A DNA stretch of 5,217 nucleotides from Candidatus Izemoplasmatales bacterium (GTDB taxonomy: Bacteria; Bacillota_I; Bacilli_A; Izemoplasmatales; Hujiaoplasmataceae). The notes under the pieces are model-generated. The model was given only the letters and a program-made list of their open reading frames with translations, was not told the origin of the DNA and ran no database searches. This document shows, one piece after another, positions 1 through 4,837 of this stretch (its first letter is position 1; the number at the start of each line of letters is the position of its first letter). The position numbers and the translations under genes were made by a program. Location: NCBI GenBank assembly GCA_028699855.1, contig JAQVTV010000086.1, forward strand, positions 1 through 5,217. The letters are read 5' to 3'.

Positions 1-126
1 GGTTTGCGAATGCGCCGCTACTCTCTCGTGGAATACTCTCAACGCATCGGCTATGTCACCGGTGATGTATAGGGAAGGGTCTTTTGGATCGTGACGTATG
101 ACTTTCACCGTGATGTCTTCAGTCAT
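1..126 (-). CDS. Unknown small phage protein, 3' end beyond left edge
   Basis: The reading frame opens with ATG at 126-124 and stays open to the left edge, giving 42 visible residues that begin MTEDITVKVIRHDPKDPSLY and end ...HERVAAHSQT. The start is supported by AGGAGG at 138-133, six bases upstream, and by the stop of the preceding gene lying 12 bases away, the spacing used throughout this operon. The visible part looks like a short beta strand (ITVKVIRH), a turn, and then a helix (DIADALRVFHERVA). No family is recognised and no catalytic motif is visible. It is most likely another small accessory protein of the phage early operon. The total length is unknown because the C-terminus is outside the window. 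Confidence 0.7.
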   Translation of the reverse strand, partial: MTEDITVKVIRHDPKDPSLYITGDIADALRVFHERVAAHSQT

Positions 127-138
127 TCCATTCCTCCT

Positions 139-360
139 TCAATCTCCGGCCATATCGATTTCTCTGGCCCATTCGGGTTTGTTCTTTCGGAGATTGTGTA
201 TCAAGTCGGCCAACGTATGATTGGCAAAGCAGTGGAAGTCTTCTTTGCCGTCCGTACCATATGCTTGAAAGAACGGAGCGCTATTGATAGGCTCGGCTAC
301 TTCGACAACCCTAAAGCCTTCGCCCTCATAAAGAACTTTCCTCACTTCGTATTGCGTCAT
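139..360 (-). CDS. Unknown 73-residue phage protein
   Basis: This is a complete small ORF from ATG (360-358) to TGA (141-139). GAGGAGGG at 374-367 is well placed six bases before the ATG. The N-terminal half (MTQYEVRKVLYEGEGFRVVE) looks like paired beta strands. The C-terminal half (residues about 44-68, HCFANHTLADLIHNLRKNKP onward) looks helical and amphipathic. There is no signal peptide or membrane segment. The stop codon abuts the SD sequence of the next gene, the compact style seen elsewhere in the operon. I do not recognise the family. Such small mixed alpha/beta proteins are common as accessory genes in phage early regions, and no function can be assigned. Confidence 0.75.
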   Translation of the reverse strand: MTQYEVRKVLYEGEGFRVVEVAEPINSAPFFQAYGTDGKEDFHCFANHTLADLIHNLRKNKPEWAREIDMAGD

Positions 361-375
361 TTTTTACCCTCCTCA

Positions 376-447
376 ATTCACATCTGACTGTGTGAGATAT
401 CTGTCTAAATCCTGCTTGAATTGCCTTTCAGCTGTGTCTTTTGAATA
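376..447 (-). other. In-frame tail after the amber stop of the YopX-like gene
   Basis: This is the only sizeable gap between genes in the operon (87 bases between the YopX stop and the next ATG). In the same frame as the YopX-like gene, directly after its TAG (450-448), 24 sense codons follow and end at TGA (375-373). The encoded stretch starts YSKDTAERQFKQDL and ends DRYLTQSDVN, has a protein-like composition, and contains no ATG, GTG or TTG near its beginning. Its TGA overlaps the SD sequence (374-367) of the next gene, leaving a 12-base gap that matches the other junctions. It may be a former C-terminal tail cut off by a nonsense change, a tail made by amber readthrough, or a gene remnant. 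Which of these applies cannot be told from one sequence. Confidence 0.5.
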
Positions 448-939
448 CTAATCTCTTCGTGCTGTTTCGCTGTCGTCTTCCTCTTCGTGGGTAACGTCTT
501 CCAGTTCGTCTGGCCATGCGCAGCACTCTTTTTCAGTTTCAATTTCCTTCAAGAGTTCTGGATTCTCGTAGATGTTGTCTAAAACCAACAGCCTTTCGGC
601 TTCTGACAGCATAACGAGCGTTTGCAGATTGGAGTCAACTATCTTTTTGCCGCTATTGGTGAAAGTGTTGTCTCCTATCTCGCCCCACTGCCAGAAAACA
701 ATATCTCCCTCGTAAATCTCTTTTCCGTTGCAGTCGAGAAGCCCGGTTGACTGCATTAGCACAAAGTCATCAAGAAAATAAGGCTCTGATGTAGTGAACT
801 TTCTTGAGGAGTCTGAAGCTGCCTCAACATAACTAATGATATAGTCCAAACCACCCGCATCTGAAAACTTATACGCGATACACACCACTTCCATCATCTG
901 TTGCCTTGACTTTATCCACGCTCTAAACTTCGGTGTCAT
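448..939 (-). CDS. YopX-family phage protein
   Basis: The 163-residue product carries marks of the YopX family (named after the SPbeta phage protein), found widely in phages of Gram-positive and related bacteria and of unknown biochemical role. Visible marks are the opening KFRAW (residues 4-8), the segment MQSTGLLDCNGKEIYEGDIV (62-81), and NIYENPELL near the end of the domain (122-130). After the domain comes an acidic, glutamate-rich tail (about 131-163) ending ETARRD and an amber stop. The ATG (939-937) overlaps the TGA of the upstream membrane-protein gene as ATGA, and AGGAGG lies seven bases upstream, so the start is well supported. The oddity is the stop: the frame continues for 24 codons beyond the TAG, as described separately. 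The family call is fairly sure; the function is unknown. Confidence 0.85.
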   Translation of the reverse strand: MTPKFRAWIKSRQQMMEVVCIAYKFSDAGGLDYIISYVEAASDSSRKFTTSEPYFLDDFVLMQSTGLLDCNGKEIYEGDIVFWQWGEIGDNTFTNSGKKIVDSNLQTLVMLSEAERLLVLDNIYENPELLKEIETEKECCAWPDELEDVTHEEEDDSETARRD

Positions 940-1064
940 TTTTCATCCTCCTTCTCCTTGATTTCCCTTATCTCTCTCAGCTCGTCTTTTATGGAAGTCA
1001 ACTCAATAAATATCCAAACCAGACCAGCAAAGCAAAAGAACGTTGCACACTCAAACCACGTCAT
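936..1064 (-). CDS. Small single-span membrane protein (42 residues)
   Basis: The start is ATG at 1064-1062, chosen because AAAGGAGG lies at 1078-1071 with six bases of spacing. Reading further upstream in this frame would only run into the preceding nuclease gene. The protein begins MTWFECATFFCFAGLVWIFI, and residues about 3-24 form a single hydrophobic transmembrane segment. The rest (about 25-42, KDELREIREIKEKEDEK) is highly charged and likely a helical or coiled-coil cytoplasmic tail. With no positive residues before the span and several lysines after it, an N-out/C-in orientation is likely. The gene starts one base after the nuclease stop and its TGA overlaps the ATG of the YopX gene, so it is embedded in the operon. 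A role in superinfection exclusion or membrane attachment of replication is possible but is speculation. Confidence 0.75.
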   Translation of the reverse strand: MTWFECATFFCFAGLVWIFIELTSIKDELREIREIKEKEDEK

Positions 1065-1065
1065 C

Positions 1066-1734
1066 TTATTCCTCCTTTGGATATAGATGCAATCTTCTAT
1101 CTTCGTTGCGGACTTCAACACCTTGAATAAGCCCCATTCTGGCATAATAAACTGCTGCGTGAGCCGCATCTTTTCCGTAAGGATAGAATCTAGACCTTAT
1201 TCGTTTAGCCATTTCTACTGGCGTTATTCCGGGGTGTCTCTTTACAATATCTGTTACTTCCTTGCAGAAACCCTTGAATGGTGTCCAACGCTCCCCGGCG
1301 ACGCAACCAGCTTGATTATTCTTAAGTCTAGGGTCAAGGCTCTTGAGCAGATCATTGAGATGCTTTTCTGGTACGTGCCTGTTTACTTTCGGGCTTTTCT
1401 TTATAGTCACGGAAGAGGAATGATCGATGTTTGCAAAGAATACGCCTATCCCATAGTTATCAAGAATCTCGTTAACCAGAAATGAGTTAACCGATGACTT
1501 TGACGATGGTGTTGGTATACAAATAGACACATAATGCGCCCACTTCAGGCGTTTAATAGCTTGTTCCAATAATTGAATGGATAGGCTCTTCTTCAATTCA
1601 ACTATCCAAATCTTTCTACCCATAACACCCAAAATATCTGCTACGCCAGCGCCGCAAGACACTTCCTGATACACGTCCCAATGAAAAGATTCAAGATAAT
1701 CTATGATTGGTTTAGCAAGGTCGGTTTCAGTCAC
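1066..1734 (-). CDS. PD-(D/E)XK nuclease-like protein with C-terminal winged helix
   Basis: The 222-residue product has an N-terminal segment resembling the PD-(D/E)XK nuclease fold. An initial helix (residues 4-17) precedes E24 in YQEVSCGAGVADILG, then D33, then the strand IWIVELKKS with E46 and K48, then a helix with Q58. D33, E46 and K48 would be the metal-binding and catalytic residues. The middle part (about 80-150) is not recognised. The C-terminal part (about 155-222) reads as a winged helix: GITPVEMAKRI, then a helix with HAAVYYARMGLIQGVEV and a wing. The GTG start (1734-1732) overlaps the upstream TGA as GTGA. An in-frame TAG just upstream leaves it as the only good start, with AGGAGG 11 bases before it. 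Likely a phage-encoded DNA nuclease or DNA-processing protein; the exact family and substrate are not known. The fold call rests on motif reading alone. Confidence 0.65.
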   Translation of the reverse strand: MTETDLAKPIIDYLESFHWDVYQEVSCGAGVADILGVMGRKIWIVELKKSLSIQLLEQAIKRLKWAHYVSICIPTPSSKSSVNSFLVNEILDNYGIGVFFANIDHSSSVTIKKSPKVNRHVPEKHLNDLLKSLDPRLKNNQAGCVAGERWTPFKGFCKEVTDIVKRHPGITPVEMAKRIRSRFYPYGKDAAHAAVYYARMGLIQGVEVRNEDRRLHLYPKEE

Positions 1735-1916
1735 CCTCCCCTCACCCTCCTAACCTGATGTCTCTTCACCCACTTCCTGTCGCTCAGGAAGTATTCGTAG
1801 CCCTTCCCGTTGTGCCTGAAGTTCAGAACCGTACACTTCTGGCCGTTGTGGATCACTTTCGTCCCGCGCTTAAGCAGCTTCGAATCTTCTATCGCTTGCA
1901 GTTCTGTATTCTCCAT
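1731..1916 (-). CDS. Unknown 61-residue basic protein
   Basis: The likely start is ATG at 1916-1914 (MENTELQAIEDSKLLKRGTK...). A GTG at 1931 in the same frame would add five residues, but AAGGAG at 1928-1923 sits inside that extension, exactly six bases before the chosen ATG, so it acts as the ribosome binding site. After a short acidic helix, the body (residues about 18-56, KVIHNGQKCTVLNFRHNGKG onward) reads as a small beta barrel: two strands around an NGQKC turn, then YEYFLSDRKWVKRHQVRRV. It is rich in lysine, arginine and histidine, which suggests an SH3-like fold that could bind nucleic acid. Its TGA overlaps the GTG of the nuclease gene, so the two are probably translationally coupled. 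No family is recognised; the nucleic-acid role is inference from charge and context. Confidence 0.7.
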   Translation of the reverse strand: MENTELQAIEDSKLLKRGTKVIHNGQKCTVLNFRHNGKGYEYFLSDRKWVKRHQVRRVRGG

Positions 1917-1922
1917 AGTCAT

Positions 1923-1928
1923 CTCCTT
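1923..1928 (-). promoter_or_regulatory. Ribosome binding site that fixes the start of the 61-residue protein
   Basis: AAGGAG reads on the minus strand directly after the TGA of the helix-turn-helix gene, six bases before ATG 1916-1914. It rules against the upstream GTG (1931-1929) and the ATG at 1922-1920, which would have no space after it. Confidence 0.7.
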
Positions 1929-2206
1929 CACATCCCCATAGCCCGGACTTTCTCGAACATCCGGGTGTAATTTTCTATGTCGTCGAGCGTCTCGCCCGCA
2001 GGTCCGAAAAACTCATCGGGATCGACACGAAGAGCCCATGCCAGCTTCTCGCACACGGCCCGTCTTGGGATGATGTGATTGCACTCTATCTTGGATAGAT
2101 ACACCTGCGTAACTCCCGCGCGAGAAGCCAGTTCGCGTTGCGTCAGACACTTCTCTTCTCTGATTGCCCTCAGCTTTTCGCCGTTGAAGTCGATCATTTC
2201 TCGCAT
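1928..2206 (-). CDS. Cro/CI (XRE)-type helix-turn-helix regulator
   Basis: The 92-residue product has a typical XRE DNA-binding domain at residues about 10-65. LRAIREEKCLTQRELASRAG forms helix 1 and helix 2, VTQVYLSKIE is the recognition helix, and PRRAVCEKLAWALRVDPDEFF forms helices 4-5. The short C-terminal tail (about 70-92) is too small for a CI-type dimer or peptidase domain. The frame is open further upstream, but the start at ATG 2206-2204 is chosen because GGGAGGGG (2219-2212) lies five bases before it and the longer version would read deep into the RusA gene. It would bind operator DNA, probably to control phage early or lytic genes. Unlike a classical repressor/Cro pair, it lies inside the replication operon and is read in the same direction. 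The domain is certain; whether it represses or activates cannot be told. Confidence 0.9.
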   Translation of the reverse strand: MREMIDFNGEKLRAIREEKCLTQRELASRAGVTQVYLSKIECNHIIPRRAVCEKLAWALRVDPDEFFGPAGETLDDIENYTRMFEKVRAMGM

Positions 2207-2219
2207 TTGATCCCCTCCC

Positions 2220-2567
2220 TCATGCCTCCGAGAATTCAATTTCGACTCTCGGATTTTCTTTGTCGTGGCCCACCAGTTGAATTCTGGGCATGACATAGAA
2301 GTCATTCTCGTACACGAAGCCTTCCATGACATCCAACAGAATTTTGATCGTGTTGTGACTGTCTCTCCGACGGAGATCAGGCATATAGAACTTCATGTCG
2401 GCATACAGCCACGCTTCCTTCGTCATCCCCCATCCTTGATCGACGCACTGTTTGCGAGTCAAGAGCCCGGCTTCTGTAAACCAGGCTCTCGCTTTCGCGT
2501 CCATCGCACGTTTGGGACCGACGTACATATGATTCACGCTTGGAGGTATCGGCAACGTCAGCTTCAT
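2220..2567 (-). CDS. rusA: RusA-family Holliday-junction resolvase
   Basis: The 115-residue product matches the size and motif order of phage RusA endonucleases, which cut four-way DNA junctions as dimers using metal-bound acidic residues. PIPPSVNHMY (residues 6-15) is the family's N-terminal mark. PDLRRRDSHNTIKILLDVME (63-82), with D69, N72, K75 and D79, followed by GFVYENDFYV with D89, is the catalytic part. At residue 71 a histidine stands where E. coli RusA has its second aspartate (DxD). Other catalytic positions are kept, so activity is plausible but not proven. The ATG (2567-2565) shares a base with the SSB stop (TGATG) and has no good SD sequence, so translation probably depends on ribosomes finishing SSB. 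The context next to SSB, dUTPase and DnaB fits processing of replication or recombination intermediates. Confidence 0.9.
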   Translation of the reverse strand: MKLTLPIPPSVNHMYVGPKRAMDAKARAWFTEAGLLTRKQCVDQGWGMTKEAWLYADMKFYMPDLRRRDSHNTIKILLDVMEGFVYENDFYVMPRIQLVGHDKENPRVEIEFSEA

Positions 2568-2989
2568 CAGAACGGCACCGCGTCATCGTCTGGCACCTCT
2601 AAGTCTCTAAGTGTGGAACCAGGCTCGTACTTACCGAACGCTTCTTCGTCAGTCATCTCACCGCCGCCATTCGCCGACTTCTTCGTCTCCATGAACCGGA
2701 CGTTGTTTGCAATTACTTTCGCCGCCGTCTTCGTCTCGCCATTCTTTTCGTACTTCTCGATTCGAAGCTGGCCTTCCACGAGAACGAGCCTTCCTTTCAC
2801 GAAGTAGCTGCCTATGAACTCGGCTGTCTTCCCAAACGCAACGACGTTCACAAAGTCAGTCTCGTCGTTTTTCCCCCTATCTACTGCGAGCGAAAACGAC
2901 GCTATCTGAGTACCGCTGGCGGCAAACTTAATTTCCGGGTCCCGGGTGAGCCTGCCGATCAGGACCACGTGGTTATATGAGATTCCCAT
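2567..2989 (-). CDS. ssb: Single-stranded DNA-binding protein
   Basis: The 140-residue product has the usual bacterial/phage SSB layout. An OB fold covers residues about 3-103: NHVVLIGRLTRDPEIKF, then GTQIASFSLAVDR, DFVNVVAFGKTAEFIGSYFV, and KGRLVLVEGQLRIEKYE up to NNVRFME. A glycine-containing acidic linker follows, ending in the tip PDDDAVPF, which in other SSBs recruits partner proteins. It coats single-stranded DNA at the phage replication fork. No tryptophan occurs anywhere in the protein; the usual WGK position holds F52 in AFGK. The ATG directly follows the dUTPase TAG (TAGATG), with GAGGAGG at a good distance upstream. The stop overlaps the RusA start. The family call is secure. Confidence 0.96.
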   Translation of the reverse strand: MGISYNHVVLIGRLTRDPEIKFAASGTQIASFSLAVDRGKNDETDFVNVVAFGKTAEFIGSYFVKGRLVLVEGQLRIEKYEKNGETKTAAKVIANNVRFMETKKSANGGGEMTDEEAFGKYEPGSTLRDLEVPDDDAVPF

Positions 2990-3436
2990 CTATCGCCCCT
3001 CCTCAAGTGAATATTTTCCATTTCGCAAACCACTCGAACCGAAGCCGTTCTCTCCGCGAGTGGTGTCGGTATTTGGTATCCCCTGAACGAGTTCAAGAGT
3101 CTCGTCTATCTTGATACATACTAGCTGTGCTATCCGATCGCCCTTCCTGAATCTGAGAACGTTCTCGCCGTAGTTCGCCATTTGAACCATGATTTCGCCG
3201 CGATAGTTGCGGTCGATCACGCCGCCCATAATCATGATTCCCATCTTTGCCAGACCCGACCTGCCCAGAACTTGCCCGTAAAGGCCAGGCTCGATTTCGA
3301 CCCTGATTCCTGTTGGGACCACCTTGAAGTGTTTTGGAAGAACAACGAAGTCCTCCGCCGCCTTCAGGTCGATTCCCGCGTCTCCTTCGTGAGCGCGTTC
3401 CGGCCTGAGTTCGCCATCGAGATAGTAGATCCTCAC
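2990..3436 (-). CDS. dut: dUTP diphosphatase (trimeric dUTPase)
   Basis: The enzyme splits dUTP into dUMP and pyrophosphate, lowering uracil incorporation and supplying dUMP for dTTP synthesis. All five family motifs are present in order in 148 residues: I, EGDAGIDLKA (17-26); II, GRSGLA (58-63); III, GGVIDRNYRGEI (71-82) with catalytic D75 and sugar-contacting Y78; IV, RFRKGDRIAQLV (95-106); V, RGENGFGSSG (127-136), the flexible C-terminal lid. Motif V makes dUTPase more likely than the related dCTP deaminase. The GTG start (3436-3434) overlaps the stop of the preceding small gene as GTGA, and GGAGGGGAGG ends seven bases before it. The TAG stop directly precedes the SSB ATG in the same frame. 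This is a homotrimer-type enzyme acting in the cytoplasm. Confidence 0.97.
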   Translation of the reverse strand: MRIYYLDGELRPERAHEGDAGIDLKAAEDFVVLPKHFKVVPTGIRVEIEPGLYGQVLGRSGLAKMGIMIMGGVIDRNYRGEIMVQMANYGENVLRFRKGDRIAQLVCIKIDETLELVQGIPNTDTTRGENGFGSSGLRNGKYSLEEGR

Positions 3437-3573
3437 TTCTTTTCCTCCCCTCCGACAATCACCCTGTCAGGATCAGTCTTGCGAATTTTCAGATACGCGT
3501 CGAGCATGCTTTCGGCTTCGACTTCCCTAAGTTCTACCTTCGAGCCTTGCTTAAGCTTGATGATGTATGTCAC
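3433..3573 (-). CDS. Unknown 46-residue protein between helicase and dUTPase
   Basis: This short ORF opens with GTG (3573-3571), one base after the DnaB stop, and ends in TGA (3435-3433), which overlaps the dUTPase GTG. GGAGGT at 3584-3579 lies five bases before the start. The product begins MTYIIKLKQGSKVELREVEA (first codon GTG) and ends DPDRVIVGGEEKK. It reads as a beta hairpin (YIIKLKQGSKVELREV), a helix (EAESMLDAYLKIRK), and a final strand (RVIVGG). This compact beta-beta-alpha-beta plan suggests a folded mini-protein rather than random sequence. Without it there would be a 138-base gap in an otherwise seamless operon. I do not recognise the family. A partner role with the helicase or dUTPase is possible only by position. 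Confidence 0.75.
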   Translation of the reverse strand: MTYIIKLKQGSKVELREVEAESMLDAYLKIRKTDPDRVIVGGEEKK

Positions 3574-3574
3574 A

Positions 3575-4837
3575 CTACACCTCCGATATAATCTGCCTTT
3601 CGGTATTGTACTTCAGGTGAATGGTCCCGAGCATCCCGTTTCGCTGCTTCGAGACAATGATTTCAAAGTCGTGCTCGGAGACTTCCTCGGTTTCGTCACC
3701 TTTCTTCTTTCGGCCTTTGGGTGCATAGAAGATTGGCCGGTAAACGAAGGCCACTATATCCGCATCTTGCTCGATGTTTCCCGACTCTCTGAGATTCGAG
3801 AGCCTGGGGCGACCGTCTTCGTTGTTCTCCGTGCGACGGTTGAGCTGGGAGCCTATGATGACAGGGATATTTAGCTCCATAGCGAGCTGTTTCAGGGTCC
3901 GAGTCATGATCCCGATCTCGGTATCTCTCGTTTCGCCGCCGGAGGTCCGCATAAGCTGGAGATAATCAACGAAAGCGACTTTGATTCCATAGAGCATATG
4001 CATCGTCTTGATGCTTGTAGCCACAGCCGAAAGTGTAGAGTTCCCGTTGTCAACGAAGAATATGGGCAGTTTTGCAAAGCTTGCAACGGCTTTCGAGAAC
4101 TCGATGCGTTCTTCTTTTGTCAGATATTTCATCTCTTTCGCAAGCGATTTTCTGAAGAGTCTTTGTAGCAACCTATTCTGAATATCGACTGCCTTCATTT
4201 CCAGTGCTACGAAGCCGCTGGCTATTCCCCTTTGAGCCCATTCATATGCAAGCGAACCCATCAGCGCAGACTTCCCCATCCCCGGTTGCCCAGCCACAAC
4301 TACCAGTTCTCCACCCATCAGGCCATTGAGAATGTCGTTCATTCTTCCATAAGGCCACTGGATGTCCCCGTATCTCCCCGCCCAGATTGACTCCGAACGG
4401 TCCATGTTTTCGTGCGACACGTCTTCAGATTTCTTGATCTGTAAAGACTTGGCCGCACCGCGCTGGAATCTCCAGACGTCCTCAAGGGCCTCGTCGGTCT
4501 CCATCTTTTCTTTCGATAGAAGCTCACCATTCTTCAGAAATATGTGAGCAAGTTTCATTCGTTGCGTGATTTTTTGAAACCGATCCACCAGCAATCCGGT
4601 AGTTTCACCGCTGGCTGGCGCTTCGTCCATTAGATCGACAGGCAGCCCCATGTTCATGATTTTCCGGTATATCATTACGTCGTCCTCGGCCAAACTGTCG
4701 CGGATGCAGAAGAATATTTTCTTTCCATCCTCGGAGAGATATATCGGATCGATTTCTTCGATGCGGTAGCGAACATCCGGAAATTCGATTATTCCCGCGA
4801 GCATTCCTTTCTCGGTTCGAGAATCGAAGGCTATCAT
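3575..4837 (-). CDS. dnaB: DnaB-type replicative DNA helicase
   Basis: The 420-residue product is a RecA-fold hexameric helicase that would unwind the phage replication fork using ATP. A reduced N-terminal domain (about 1-105) is followed by a linker and the motor domain. Visible motifs are Walker A GQPGMGKSA (183-191), E213 in ALEM as the likely catalytic glutamate, Walker B VAFVDYLQLM (287-296) with D291, the SQLNRR sensor motif with Q331, the NLRESGNIEQDADIV segment (348-362), and an arginine-finger region SKQRNGMLG (396-404). It is somewhat shorter than cellular DnaB (about 450-470 residues), as is common in phages. The ATG (4837-4835) overlaps the upstream TGA as ATGA, with GGGAGG six or seven bases before it. 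The upstream neighbour is likely its loader or initiator. The family call is secure; 'dnaB' is used in the general phage sense. Confidence 0.96.
   Translation of the reverse strand: MIAFDSRTEKGMLAGIIEFPDVRYRIEEIDPIYLSEDGKKIFFCIRDSLAEDDVMIYRKIMNMGLPVDLMDEAPASGETTGLLVDRFQKITQRMKLAHIFLKNGELLSKEKMETDEALEDVWRFQRGAAKSLQIKKSEDVSHENMDRSESIWAGRYGDIQWPYGRMNDILNGLMGGELVVVAGQPGMGKSALMGSLAYEWAQRGIASGFVALEMKAVDIQNRLLQRLFRKSLAKEMKYLTKEERIEFSKAVASFAKLPIFFVDNGNSTLSAVATSIKTMHMLYGIKVAFVDYLQLMRTSGGETRDTEIGIMTRTLKQLAMELNIPVIIGSQLNRRTENNEDGRPRLSNLRESGNIEQDADIVAFVYRPIFYAPKGRKKKGDETEEVSEHDFEIIVSKQRNGMLGTIHLKYNTERQIISEV

Noticed and set aside
361..447. Promoter or terminator in the 87-base gap
   Set aside because: There is no convincing -35/-10 pair on the minus strand, and the only inverted repeat (CACA...TGTG near 379-392) is a four-base stem without a T run. 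The in-frame tail explains the stretch better.
936..1064. Holin
   Set aside because: One membrane span and small size could fit, but no lysin gene is near and the surroundings are early replication genes, so the holin call is not supported.
2207..2332. N-terminal extension of the helix-turn-helix protein upstream of 2206
   Set aside because: The frame is open, but the added residues are an out-of-frame reading of the RusA C-terminus, whereas the strong SD sequence at 2219-2212 marks ATG 2206 as the start.
2265..2807. Plus-strand open frame of 180 codons
   Set aside because: It lies antisense to the RusA and SSB genes, which have clear family motifs. The product looks random and no start signals are visible.
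3093..3458. Minus-strand open frame overlapping dUTPase, 121 codons
   Set aside because: Arginine- and serine-rich out-of-frame reading of the dUTPase gene, which has all five motifs in the other frame.
3182..3874. Long plus-strand open frame of 230 codons
   Set aside because: It runs antisense across the dUTPase, the 46-residue gene and the end of DnaB, has no SD sequence, and its product has no recognisable motif. It is a shadow of the real minus-strand genes.
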